A stretch of DNA of 64,000 bases from Arcuatula senhousia (taxonomy: Eukaryota; Mollusca; Bivalvia; Mytilida; Mytilidae), in NCBI GenBank assembly GCA_963971305.1, contig OZ020306.1:61044686-61108685 (forward strand), given 5' to 3'. Below the pieces are notes generated by a model that saw only the letters and a list, made by a program, of their open reading frames with translations, ran no database searches and had not been told where the DNA came from. Of this stretch, positions 37,101 through 50,200 are shown in pieces (the stretch's first letter is position 1; every line of letters starts with the position of its first letter). The position numbers and the translations under genes were made by a program.

Positions 37101-37510
37101 GATAAGAGATAGGCACCCCCGTGTAGCCGAATGGCTAAGTCCATGTTTTGCTAGGGGAAACCCCAAAAATCATTCTGATCAAATTTTAAAATAGTAGTTA
37201 CACATTTACATTATCCCACAAAGATTCTGTGTAAGTTTCATGACAATCCATCAAGGGGTTAAGGACGAGTTGTGGATAAGAGAAGGGTACCCCCATGTAG
37301 TCGAATGCCTAAGTCCATGTTTTGCTATGGAAAATCCATTAAATCATTCTGATCAAATTTTAAAATAGTAGGTACACATCTACATTATGTCACAAACATT
37401 GTGTGTAAGTTTCATGAAAATCCATCAAGGGGTTTAAGAGATAAGAGATAGGCACCCCCGTGTAGCCGAATGGCTAAGTCCATGTTTTGCTAGGGGAAAC
37501 CCCAAATATT
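28160..37510. repeat. Higher-order repeat of 2209 bp (13 monomers), about four copies
   Basis: Marker CCATGAAGG occurs at 29583, 31792, 34001 and 36232 (offsets 2209, 2209, 2231). Marker CCAAATATT occurs at 30863, 33072, 35281 and 37502 (2209, 2209, 2221). The first unit also carries the second SINE: its left part matches the next unit at 2209 plus 505 bases. Units two and three are nearly identical. The unit after 35.3 kb has a segment replaced by other variants (the GTAGAAGTTTC and CATTATGATC monomers), which changes the period by 12-22 bases. Confidence 0.85.
28913..29405 (+). mobile_element. SINE-like retroposon, plus orientation, 12-bp target-site duplication
   Basis: This 493-base insertion is the same family as 25227-25717 in the opposite orientation. 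It starts GTCCCGTGCGGGGCCCGGG and ends in AACACCAACTCACTCAC with ACTC repeats. It is flanked by a perfect 12-base repeat TCATGAAAATCC (28901-28912 and 29406-29417); the first TC could also be read as tail. The target-site duplications of the two copies differ, so they are independent insertions and not an inversion of one block. The body carries CGTAAGAGGCGACTAAG near the head and a pyrimidine-rich segment near 29214-29345. Internal ORFs are not conserved genes. Mobilisation would depend on the reverse transcriptase of a LINE elsewhere in the genome. Confidence 0.87.
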
Positions 37511-38279
37511 ATTCTGATCAAATTTTAAAATAGTAGTTACACATCTACATTATCCCACAAAGATTCTGTGTAGAAGTTTCATGACAATCCATCAAGGGGT
37601 TTAGGACGAGTTGTGGATAAGAGAAGGGTACCCCCATGTAGTCGAATGCCTAAGTCCATGTTTTGCTAGGGGAAACCCCAAAAATCATTATGATCAAATT
37701 TTAAAATAGTAGTTACACATGTACATTATCCCACAAAGATTCTGTGTAAGTTTCATGACAATCCATAAAGGGGTTTAGGACGAGTTGTGGATAAGAGAAG
37801 GGTACCCCCATGTAGTCGAATGCCTAAGTCCATGTTTTGTTATGGAAAATCCATTAAATCGTTCTGATCAAATTTTAAAATAGTACGTGCACATCTACAT
37901 TATGTCACAAAGATTGTGTGTAAGTTTCATGAAAATCCATCAAGGGGTTTAGGAGATAAGAGATAGGCACCCCCGTGTAGCCGAATGGCTAAGTCCATGT
38001 TTTGCTAGGGGAAACCCCAAAAATCATTCTGATCAAATTTTAAAATAGTAGTTACACATCTACATTATCCCACAAAGATTCTGTGTAAGTTTCATGACAA
38101 TCCATCAAGGGGTTTAGGACGAGTTGTGGATAAGAGAAGGGTACCCCCATGTAGTCGAATGCCTAAGTCCATGTTTTGCTATGGAAAATCCATTAAATCA
38201 TTCTGATCAAATTTTAAAATAGTAGGTACACATCTACATTATGTCACAAAGATTGTGTGTAAGTTTCATGAAAATCCAT

Positions 38280-41200
38280 CAAGGGGTTTAGGAGGAGTTG
38301 CAGATAAGAGATGGGCAACCCAATGTAGTCGAATGGCTGAGTCCATGTATTATTATGGGAAACCCCAAAATCATTCTGATCAAACTTTCAAATAGTAGGT
38401 GCACATCTACATTATGTCACAAACATTGTGTGTAAGTTTCATGAAAATCCATCAAGGGGTTTAGGAGATAAGAGATAGGCACCCCCGTGTAGCCGAATGG
38501 CTAAGTCCATGTTTTGCTAGGGGAAACCCCAAAAATCATTCTGATCAAATTTTAAAATAGTAGTTACACATCTACATTATCCCACAAAGATTCTGTGTAA
38601 GTTTCATGACAATCCATCAAGGGGTTTAGGACGAGTTGTGGATAAGAGAAGGGTACCCCCATGTAGTCGAATGCCTAAGTCCATGTTTTGCTATGGAAAA
38701 TCCATTAAATCATTCTGATCAAATTTTAAAATAGTAGGTACACATCTACATTATGTCACAAAGATTGTGTGTAAGTTTCATGAAAATCCATCAAGGGGTT
38801 TAGGAGGAGTTGCAGATAAGAGATGGGCAACCCAATGTAGTCGAATGGCTGAGTCCATGTATTATTATGGGAAACCCCAAAATCATTCTGATCAAACTTT
38901 CAAATAGTAGTTACACATGTACATTATCCCACAAAGATTCTGTGTAAGTTTCATGACAATCCATCAAGGGGTTTAGGACGAGTTGTGGATAAGAGAAGGG
39001 TACCCCCATGTAGTCGAATGCCTAAGTCCATGTTTTGTTATGGAAAATCAATTAAATCGTTCTGATCAAATTTTAAAATAGTACGTGCACATCTACATTA
39101 TGTCACAAAGATTGTGTGTAAGTTTCATGAAAATCCATCAAGGGGTTTAGGAGATAAGAGATAGGCACCCCCGTGTAGCCGAATGGCTAAGTCCATGTTT
39201 TGCTAGGGGAAACCCCAAAAATCATTCTGATCAAATTTTAAAATAGTAGTTACACATCTACATTATCCCACAAAGATTCTGTGTAAGTTTCATGACAATC
39301 CATCAAGGGGTTTAGGACGAGTTGTGGATAAGAGAAGGGTACCCCCATGTAGTCGAATGCCTAAGTCCATGTTTTGCTATGGAAAATCCATTAAATCATT
39401 CTGATCAAATTTTAAAATAGTAGGTACACATCTACATTATGTCACAAAGATTGTGTGTAAGTTTCATGAAAATCCATCAAGGGGTTTAGGAGGAGTTGCA
39501 GATAAGAGATGGGCAACCCAATGTAGTCGAATGGCTGAGTCCATGTATTATTATGGGAAACCCCAAAATCATTCTGATCAAACTTTCAAATAGTAGGTGC
39601 ACATCTACATTATGTGACAAACATTGTGTGTAAGTTTCATGAAAATCCATCAAGGGGTTTAGGAGATAAGAGATAGGCACCCCCGTGTAGCCGAATGGCT
39701 AAGTCCATGTTTTGCTAGGGGAAACCCCAAAAATCATTCTGATCAAATTTTAAAATAGTAGTTACACATCTACATTATATCACAAAGATTCTGTGTAAGT
39801 TTCATGACAATCCATCAAGGGGTTTAGGACGAGTTGTGGATAAGAGAAGGGTACCCCCATGTAGTCGAATGCCTAAGTCCATGTTTTGCTATGGAAAATC
39901 CATTAAATCATTCTGATCAAATTTTAAAATAGTAGGTACACATCTACATTATGTCACAAAGATTGTGTGTAAGTTTCATGAAAATCCATCAAGGGGTTTA
40001 GGAGGAGTTGCAGATAAGAGATGGGCAACCCAATGTAGTCGAATGGCTGAGTCCATGTATTATTATGGGAAACCCCAAAATCATTCTGATCAAACTTTCA
40101 AATAGTAGGTGCACATCTACATTATGTCACAAACATTGTGTGTAAGTTTCATGAAAATCCATCAAGGGGTTTAGGAGATAAGAGATAGGCACCCCCGTGT
40201 AGCCGAATGGCTAAGTCCATGTTTTGCTAGGGGAAACCCCAAAAATCATTCTGATCACATTTTAAAATAGTAGCTACACATGAACATTATCCCACAAAGA
40301 TTCTGTGTAAGTTTCATGACAATCCATCAAGGGGTTTAGGACGAATTGTGGATAAGAGAAGGGTACCCCCATGTAGTCGAATGCCTAAGTTCATGTTTTG
40401 CTATGGGAAATCCATAAAATCATTCTGATCAAATTTTGAAATAGTAGGTACACATCTACATTATGTCACAAAGATTGTGTGTAAGTTTCATGAAAATCCA
40501 TCAAGGGGTTTAGGAGGAGTTGCAGATAAGAGATGGGCAACCCCATGTAGCCGAATGGCTGAGTTCATGTATTATTATGGGAAACCCCAAAATCATTCTG
40601 ATAAAACTTGCAAATAGTAGGTGCACATCTACATTATGTCACAAACATTGTGTGTAAGTTTCATGAAAATCCATCAAGGGGTTTAGGAGATAAGAGATAG
40701 GCACCCCCGTGTAGCCGAATGGCTAAGTCCATGTTTTGCTAGGGGAAACCCCAAAAATCATTCTGATCAAATTTTAAAATAGTAGTTACACATCTACATT
40801 ATCCCACAAAGATACTGTGTAAAAGTTTCATGACAATCCATCAAGGGGTTTAGGACGAGTTGTGGATAAGAGAAGGGTACCCCCATGTAGTCGAATGCCT
40901 AAGTCCATGTTTTGCTATGGGAAATCCATCAAATCATTCTGATCAAATTTTAAAATAGTAGGTGCACATCCACATTATGTCACAAAGATTGTGTGTAAGT
41001 TTCATTAAAAACCATCAAGGGGTTTAGGAGGAGTTGCGGATAAGAGATGGGCACCCCCATGTAGCCGAATGGCTAAGTCCATGTTTTGCTATGTGAAAAC
41101 CCAAAAATCATTCTGATCAAATTTTAAAATAGTAGGTGCACATCTACATTATGTCACAAAGATTGTGTGTAAGTGTCATGAAAATCCATCAAGGGGTTTA

Positions 41201-42900
41201 GGAGGAGTTGCAGATAAGAGATGGGTACCCCCCATGTAGTCGAATGGCTAAGTCCATGTTTTGCTATGGGAAACCCAGAAAATCGTTCTGATCAAATTTT
41301 AAAATAGTACGTGCACATCTACATTATGTCACAAAGATTGTGTGTAAGTTTCATGAAAATCCATCAAGGGGTTTAGGACGAGTTGTGGATAAGAGAAGGG
41401 TACCCCCATGTAGTCGAATGCCTAAGTCCATGTTTTGCTATGGAAAATCCATTAAATCATTCTGATCAAATTTTAAAATAGTAGGTACACATCTACATTA
41501 TGTCACAAAGATTGTGTGTAAGTTTCATGAAAATCCATCAAGGGGTTTAGGAGGAGTTGCAGATAAGAGATGGGCAACCCAATGTAGTCGAATGGCTGAG
41601 TCCATGTATTATTATGGGAAACCCCAAAATCATTCTGATCAAACTTTCAAATAGTAGGTGCACATCTACATTATGTCACAAACATTGTGTGTAAGTTTCA
41701 TGAAAATCCATCAAGGGGTTTAGGAGATAAGAGATAGGCACCCCCGTGTAGCCGAATGGCTAAGTCCATGTTTTGCTAGGGGAAACCCCAAAAATCATTC
41801 TGATCAAATTTTAAAATAGTAGTTACACATCTACATTATCCCACAAAGATTCTGTGTAAGTTTCATGACAATCCATCAAGGGGTTTAGGACGAGTTGTGG
41901 ATAAGAGAAGGGTACCCCCATGTAGTCGAATGCCTAAGTCCATGTTTTGCTATGGAAAATCCATTAAATCATTCTGATCAAATTTTAAAATAGTAGGTAC
42001 ACATCTACATTATGTCACAAAGATTGTGTGTAAGTTTCATGAAAATCCATCAAGGGGTTTAGGAGGAGTTGCAGATAAGAGATGGGCAACCCAATGTAGT
42101 CGAATGGCTGAGTCCATGTATTATTATGGGAAACCCCAAAATCATTCTGATCAAAATTTCAAATAGTAGGTGCACATCTACATTATGTCACAAACATTGT
42201 GTGTAAGTTTCATGAAAATCCATCAAGGGGTTTAGGAGATAAGAGATAGGCACCCCCGTGTAGCCGAATGGCTAAGTCCATGTTTTGCTAGGGGAAACCC
42301 CAAAAATCATTCTGATCAAATTTTAAAATAGTAGTTACACATCTACATTATCCCACAAAGATTCTGTGTAAGTTTCATGACAATCCATCAAGGGGTTTAG
42401 GACGAGTTGTGGATAAGAGAAGGGTACCCCCATGTAGTCGAATGCCTAAGTCCATGTTTTGCTATGGAAAATCCATTAAATCATTCTGATCAAATTTTAA
42501 AATAGTAGGTACACATCTACATTATGTCACAAAGATTGTGTGTAAGTTTCATGAAAATCCATCAAGGGGTTTAGGAGGAGTTGCAGATAAGAGATGGGCA
42601 ACCCAATGTAGTCGAATGGCTGAGTCCATGTATTATTATGGGAAACCCCAAAATCATTCTGATCAAACTTTCAAATAGTAGGTGCACATCTACATTATGT
42701 CACAAACATTGTGTGTAAGTTTCATGAAAATCCATCAAGGGGTTTAGGAGATAAGAGATAGGCACCCCCGTGTAGCCGAATGGCTAAGTCCATGTTTTGC
42801 TAAGGGAAACCCCAAAAATCATTCTGATCAAATTTTAAAATAGTAGTTACACATGAACATTATCCCACAAAGATTCTGTGTAAGTTTCATGACAATCCAT
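38280..42900. repeat. Satellite trimer higher-order repeat, 512 bp (A-B-E)
   Basis: The rare form GGGCAACCCAATG recurs at 38313/38825, 39511/40023 and 41572/42084/42595, with spacing of 512, 512, 512 and 511 bases. Each unit is one A, one B and one E monomer. The same trimer occurs again at 51032/51544, spacing 512. The longer gaps (686 and 1549) hold other monomers, including a block with GATACTGTG at 40811 that is repeated at 43384 (offset 2573) and 52332. Confidence 0.75.
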
Positions 42901-44299
42901 CAAGGGGTTTAGGACGAATTGTGGATAAGAGAAGGGTACCCCCATGTAGTCGAATGCCTAAGTTCATGTTTTGCTATGGGAAATCCATAAAATCATTCTG
43001 ATCAAATTTTGAAATAGTAGGTACACATCTACATTATGTCACAAAGATTGTGTGTAAGTTTCATGAAAATCCATCAAGGGGTTTAGGAGGAGTTGCAGAT
43101 AAGAGATGGGCAACCCCATGTAGCCGAATGGCTGAGTCCATGTATTATTATGGGAAACCCCAAAATCATTCTGATAAAACTTGCAAATAGTAGGTGCACA
43201 TCTACATTATGTCACAAACATTGTGTGTAAGTTTCATGAAAATCCATCAAGGGGTTTAGGAGATAAGAGATAGGCACCCCCGTGTAGCCGAATGGCTAAG
43301 TCCATGTTTTGCTGGGGGAAACCCCAAAAATCATTCTGATCAAATTTTAAAATAGTAGTTACACATCTACATTATCCCACAAAGATACTGTGTAAAAGTT
43401 TCATGACAATCCATCAAGGGGTTTAGGACGAGTTGTGGATAAGAGAAGGGTACCCCCATGTAGTCGAATGCCTAAGTCCATGTTTTGCTATGGGAAATCC
43501 ATCAAATCATTCTGATCAAATTTTAAAATAGTAGGTGCACATCCACATTATGTCACAAAGATTGTGTGTAAGTTTCATTAAAAACCATCAAGGGGTTTAG
43601 GAGGAGTTGCGGATAAGAGATGGGCACCCCCATGTAGCCGAATGGCTAAGTCCATGTTTTGCTATGTGAAAACCCAAAAATCATTCTGATCAAATTTTAA
43701 AATAGTAGGTGCACATCTACATTATGTCACAAAGATTGTGTGTAAGTGTCATGAAAATCCATCAAGGGGTTTAGGAGGAGTTGCAGATAAGAGATGGGTA
43801 CCCCCCATGTAGTCGAATGGCTAAGTCCATGTTTTGCTATGGGAAACTCAGAAAATCGTTCTGATCAAATTTTAAAATAGTACGTGCACATCTACATTAT
43901 GTCACAAAGATTGTGTGTAAGTTTCATGAAAATGCATCAAGGGGTTTAGGAGGAGTTGCAGATAAGAGATAGGCACCCCCGTGTAGCTGAATGGCTAAGT
44001 CCATGTTTTGCTAGGGGAAACCCCAAAAATCATTCTGATCAAATTTTAAAATAGTAGTTACACATGTACATTATCCCACAAAGAGTCTGTGTAAAAGTTT
44101 CATGACAATCCATCAAGGGGTTTAGGACGAGTTGTGGATAAGAGAAGGGTACCCCCATGTAGTCGAATGCCTAAGTCCATGTTTTGCTATGGGAAATCCA
44201 TAAAATCATTCTGATCAAATTTTAAAATAGTAAGTGCACATCCACATTATGTCACAAAGATTGTGTGTAAGTTTCATTAAAAACCATCAAGGGTTTTAG

Positions 44300-47200
44300 G
44301 AGGAGTTGCAGATAAGAGATGGGCGACCCCAGTAGCCGAATGGCTAAGTCCATGTTTTGCTATGTGAAACCCTAAAAATCATTCTGATCAAATTTTAAAA
44401 TAGTAGGTGCACATCTACATTATGTCACAAAGATTATGTGTAAGTTTCATGAAAATCCATCAAGGAGTTTAGGAGGAGTTGCAGATAAGAGATGGGCACC
44501 CCCGTGTAGCCGAATGGCTAAGTCCATGTTTTGCTATGGGAAACCCCAAAAATCATTCTGATCAAATTTTAAAATAGTAGGTGCACATCTACATTATGTC
44601 ACAAAGATTGTGTGTAAGTTTCATGAAAATCTATCAAGGGGTTTAGGAGGAGTTGCAGATAAGAGATGGGTACCCCCATATAGTCGAATGGCTAAGTCCA
44701 TGTTTTGCTATGGGAAATCCATAAAATCATTCTGATCAAATTTTAAAATAGTAGGTACACATCTACATTATGTCACAAAGATTGTGTGTAAGTTTCATGA
44801 AAATCCATCAAGGGGTTTAGGAGGAGTTGCAGATAAGAGATGGGTGACCCCATGAAGTCGAATGGCTGAGTCCATGTTTTATTATGGGAAACCCCAAAAT
44901 CATTCTGATCAAACTTTCAAATAGTAGGTGCACATCTACATTATGTCACAAACATTGTGTGTAAGTTTCATGAAAATCCATCAAGGGGTTTAGGAGATAA
45001 GAGAGGCACCCCCGTGTAGCCGAATGGCTAAGTCCATGTTTTGCTAGGGGAAACCCCAAAAATCATTCTGATCAAATTTTAAAATAGTAGTTACACATCT
45101 ACATTATCCCACAAAGATTCTGTGTAAAAGTTTCATGACAATCCATCAAGGGGTTTAGGACGAGTTGTGGATAAGAGAAGGGTACCCCCATGTAGTCGAA
45201 TGCCTAAGTCCATGTTTTGCTATGGGAAATCCATAAAATCATTCTGATCAAATTTTAAAATAGTAAGTGCACATCCACATTATGTCACAAAGATTGTGTG
45301 TAAGTTTCATTAAAACCATCAAGGGTTTTAGGAGGAGTTGCGGATAAGAGATGGGCACCCCTATGTAGCCGAATGGCTAAGTCAATGTTTTGCTATGTGA
45401 AAACCCAAAAATCATTCTGATCAAATTTTAAAATAGTAGGTGCACATCTACATTATGTCACAAAGATTGTGTGTAAGTGTCATGAAAATCCATCAAGGGG
45501 TTTAGGAGGAGTTGCAGATAAGAGATGGGTACCCCCATATAGTCGAATGGCTAAGTCCATGCTTTGCTATGGGAAACCCAGAAAATCGTTCTGATCAAAT
45601 TTTAAAATAGTACGTGCACATCTACATTATGTCACAAATATTGTGTGTAAGTTTCATAAAAATGCATCAAGGGGTTTAGGAGGAGTTGCAGATAAGAGAT
45701 AGGCACCCCCTTGTAGCCGAATGGCTAAGTCCATGTTTTGCTATGTGAAACCCCAAATATCATTCTGATCAAATTTTAAAATAGTAGGTGCACATCTACA
45801 TTATGTCACAAAGATGTTGTGTAAGTTTCATGAAAATCCATCAAGGGGTTTAGGAGGAGTTGCGGATATATCCGTGTAGCCGAATGGCTAAGTCCATGTT
45901 TTGCTATGGGGAAACCCCAAAAGTCATTCTGATCAAATTTTAAAATAGTAGGTGCACATCTACATTATGTCTCAAAGATTGTGTGCAAGTTTCATGAAAG
46001 TCCATCAAAGGGGTTTAGAAGGAGTTGCGGATAAGAGATGGGTACCCCCATGTAGTCGAATGCCTAAGTCCATGTTTTGCTATGGGAAATCCATAAAATC
46101 ATTCTGATCAAATTTTAAAATAGTAGGTACACATCTACATTATGTGACAAAGATTGTGTGTAAGTTTCATGAAAATCCATCAAGGGGTTTAGGAGAAGTT
46201 GCGGATATATCCGTGTAGCCGAATGGCTAAGTCCATGTTTTGCTAGGGGAAACCCCAAAAATCATTCTGATCAAATTTTAAAATAGTAGTTACACATCTA
46301 CATTATCCCACAAAGATTCTGTGTAAAAGTTTCATGACAATCCATCAAGGGGTTTAGGACGAGTTGTGGATAAGAGAAGGGTACCCCCATGTAGTCGAAT
46401 GCCTAAGTCCATGTTTTGCTATGGGAAATCCATAAAATCATTCTGATCAAATTTTAAAATAGTAAGTGCACATCCACATTATGTCACAAAGATTGTGTGT
46501 AAGTTTCATTAAAACCATCAAGGGTTTTAGGAGGAGTTGCGGATAGGAGATGGGCACCCCTATGTAGCCGAATGGCTAAGTCAATGTTTTGCTATGTGAA
46601 AACCCAAAAATCATTCTGATCAAATTTTAAAATAGTAGGTGCACATCTACATTATGTCACAAAGATTGTGTGTAAGTGTCATGAAAATCCATCAAGGGGT
46701 TTAGGAGGAGTTGCAGATAAGAGATGGGTACCCCCATATAGTCGAATGGCTAAGTCCATGCTTTGCTATGGGAAACCCAGAAAATCGTTCTGATCAAATT
46801 TTAAAATAGTACGTGCACATCTACATTATGTCACAAATATTGTGTGTAAGTTTCATAAAAATGCATCAAGGGGTTTAGGAGGAGTTGCAGATAAGAGATA
46901 GGCACCCCCTTGTAGCCGAATGGCTAAGTCCATGTTTTGCTATGTGAAACCCCAAATATCATTCTGATCAAATTTTAAAATAGTAGGTGCACATCTACAT
47001 TATGTCACAAAGATGGTGTGTAAGTTTCATGAAAATCCATCAAGGGGTTTAGAAGGAGTTGCGGATAAGAGATGGGTACCCCCATGTAGTCGAATGCCTA
47101 AGTCCATGTTTTGCTATGGGAAATCCATAAAATCATTCTGATCAAATTTTAAAATAGTAGGTACACATCTACATTATGTCACAAAGATTGTGTGTAAGTT

Positions 47201-50200
47201 TCATGAAAATCCATCAAGGGGTTTAGGAGGAGTTGCAGATAAGAGATGGGCAACCCCATGTAGTCGAATGGCTGAGTCCATGTATTATTATGGGAAACCC
47301 CAAAATCATTCTGATAAAACTTTCAAATAGTAGGTGCACATCTACATTATGTCAAAAACATTGTGTGTAAGTTTCATGAAAATCCATCAAGGGGTTTAGG
47401 AGATAAGAGAGGCACCCCCGTGTAGCCGAATGGCTAAGTCCATGTTTTGCTAGGGGAAACCCCTAAAAACATTCTGATCAAATTTTAAAATAGTAGTTAC
47501 ACATCTACATTATCCCACAAAGATTCTGTGTAAAAGTTTCATGACAATCCATCAAGGGGTTTAGGACAAGTTGTGGATAAGAGAAGGGTACCCCCATGTA
47601 GTCGAATGCCTAAGTCCATGTTTTGCTATGGGAAATCCATAAAATCATTCTGATCAAATTTTAAAATAGTACGTGCACATCTACATTATGTCACAAAGAT
47701 TGTGTGTAAGTTTCATAAAAATGCATCAAGGGGTTTAGGAGGAGTTGCAGATAAGAGATAGGCACCCCCTTGTAGCCGAATGGCTAAGTCCATGTTTTGC
47801 TAGGGGAAACCCCAAAAATCATTATGATCAAATTTTAAAATAGTAGTTACACATGTACATTATCCCACGAAGATTCTGTGTAAGTTTCATGACAATCCAT
47901 CAAGGGGTTTAGGACGAGTTGTGGATAAGAGAAGGGTACCCCCATGTAGTCGAATGCCTAAGTCCATGTTTTGCTATGGGAAATCCATAAAAGCATTCTG
48001 ATCAAATTTTAAAATAGTAGGTACACATCTACATTATGTCACAAAGATTGTGTGTAAGTTTCATGAAAATCCATCAAGGGGTTTAGGAGGAGTTTCAGAA
48101 AAGAGATGGGCGACTCCAGTAGCCGAATGGCTAAGTCCATGTTTTGCTATGTGAAACCCTAAAAATCATTCTGATCAAATTTTAAAATAATAGATGCACA
48201 TCTACATTATGTCACAAAGATTATGTGTAAGTTTCATGAAAATCCATCAAGGAGTTTAGGAGGAGTTGCAGATAAGAGATGGGCACCCCCGTGTAGCCGA
48301 ATGGCTAAGTCCATGTTTTGCTATGGGAAACCCCAAAAATCATTCTGATCAAATTTTAAAATAGTAGGTGCACATCTACATTATGTCACAAAGATTGTGT
48401 GTTAGTTTCATGAAAATCCATCAAGGGGTTTAGGAGGAGTTGCAGATAAGAGATGGGTACCCCCATATAGTCGAATGGCTAAGTCCATGTTTTGCTATGG
48501 GAAATCCATAAAATCATTCTGATCAAATTTTAAAATAGTAGGTACACATCTACATTATGTCACAAAGATTGTGTGTAAGTTTCATGAAAATCCATCAAGG
48601 GGTTTAGGGGGAGTTGCAGATAAGAGATGGGTGACCCCATGAAGTCGAATGGCTGAGTCCATGTATCATTATGGGAAACCCCAAAATCATTCTGATCAAA
48701 CTTTCAAATAGTAGGTGCACATCTATATTATGTTACAAATATTGTGTAAAAGTTTCATGACAATCCATCAAGGGGTTTAGGACGAGTTGTGGATAAGAGA
48801 AGGGTACCCCCATGTAGTCGAATGCCTTAGTCCATGTTTTGCTATGGGAAATCCATAAAATCATTCTGATCAAATTTTAAAATAGTAGGTGCACATCTAC
48901 ATTATGTCACAAAGATTGTGTGTAAGTTTCATTAAAAACCATCAAGGAGTTTAGGAGGAGTTGCGGATAAGAGATGGGCACCCCATGCAACCGAATGGCT
49001 AGGTCCATGTTTTGCTATGTGAAACCCCAAATATCATTCTGATCAAATTTTAAAATAGTAGGTGCACATCTACATTATGTCACAAAGATTGTGTGTAAGT
49101 TTCATTAAAAACCATCAAGGGGTTTAGGAGGAGTTGCGGATAAGAGATGGGCACCCCATGCAACCGAATGGCTAGGTCCATGTTTTGCTATGTGAAACCC
49201 CAAATATCATTCTGATCAAATTTTAAAATAGTAGGTGCACATCTACATTATGTCACAAAGATGGTGTGTAAGTTTCATGAAAATCCATCAAGGGGTTTAG
49301 GAGGAGTTGCGGATATATCCGTGTAGCCGAATGGCTAAGTCCATGTTTTGCTATGGGGAAACCCCAAAAGTCATTCTGATCAAATTTTAAAATAGTAGGT
49401 GCACATCTACATTATGTCTCAAAGATTGTGTGCAAGTTTCATGAAAGTCCATCAAAGGGGTTTAGAAGCAGTTGCGGATAAGAGATGGGTACCCCCATGT
49501 AGTCGAATGGCTGAGTCCATGTATTATTATGGGAAACCCCAAAATCATTCTGATAAAACTTTCAAATAGTAGGTGCACATCTACATTATGTCACAAACAT
49601 TGTGTGTAAGTTTCATGAAAATCCATCAAGGGGTTTAGGAGATAAGAGAGGCACCCCGTGTAGCCGAATGGCTAAGTCCATGTTTTGCTAGGGGAAACCC
49701 CAAAAATCATTCTGATCAAATTTTAAAAAAGTAGTTACACATCTACATTATCCCACAAAGATTCTGTGTAAAAGTTTCATGACAATCCATCAAGGGGTTT
49801 AGGACGAGTTGTGGATAAGAGAAGGGTACCTCCATGTAGTCGAATGCCTAAGTCCATGTTTTGCTATAGGAAATCCATAAAATCATTCTGATCAAATTTT
49901 AAAATAGTAAGTGCACATCCACATTATGTCACAAAGATTCTGTGTAAGTTTCATTAAAAACCATCAAGGGTTTTAGGAGGAGTTGCGGATAAGAGATGGG
50001 CACCCCCATGTAGCCGAATGGCTAAGTCAATGTTTTGCTATGTGAAAACCCAAAAATCATTCTGATCAAATTTTAAAATAGTAGGTGCACATCTACATTA
50101 TGTCACAAAGATTGTGTGTAAGTTTCATTAAAATCCATCAAGGGGTTTACGAGGAGTTGCGGATAAGAGATGGGCACCCCATGTAGCCTAATGGCTAAGT

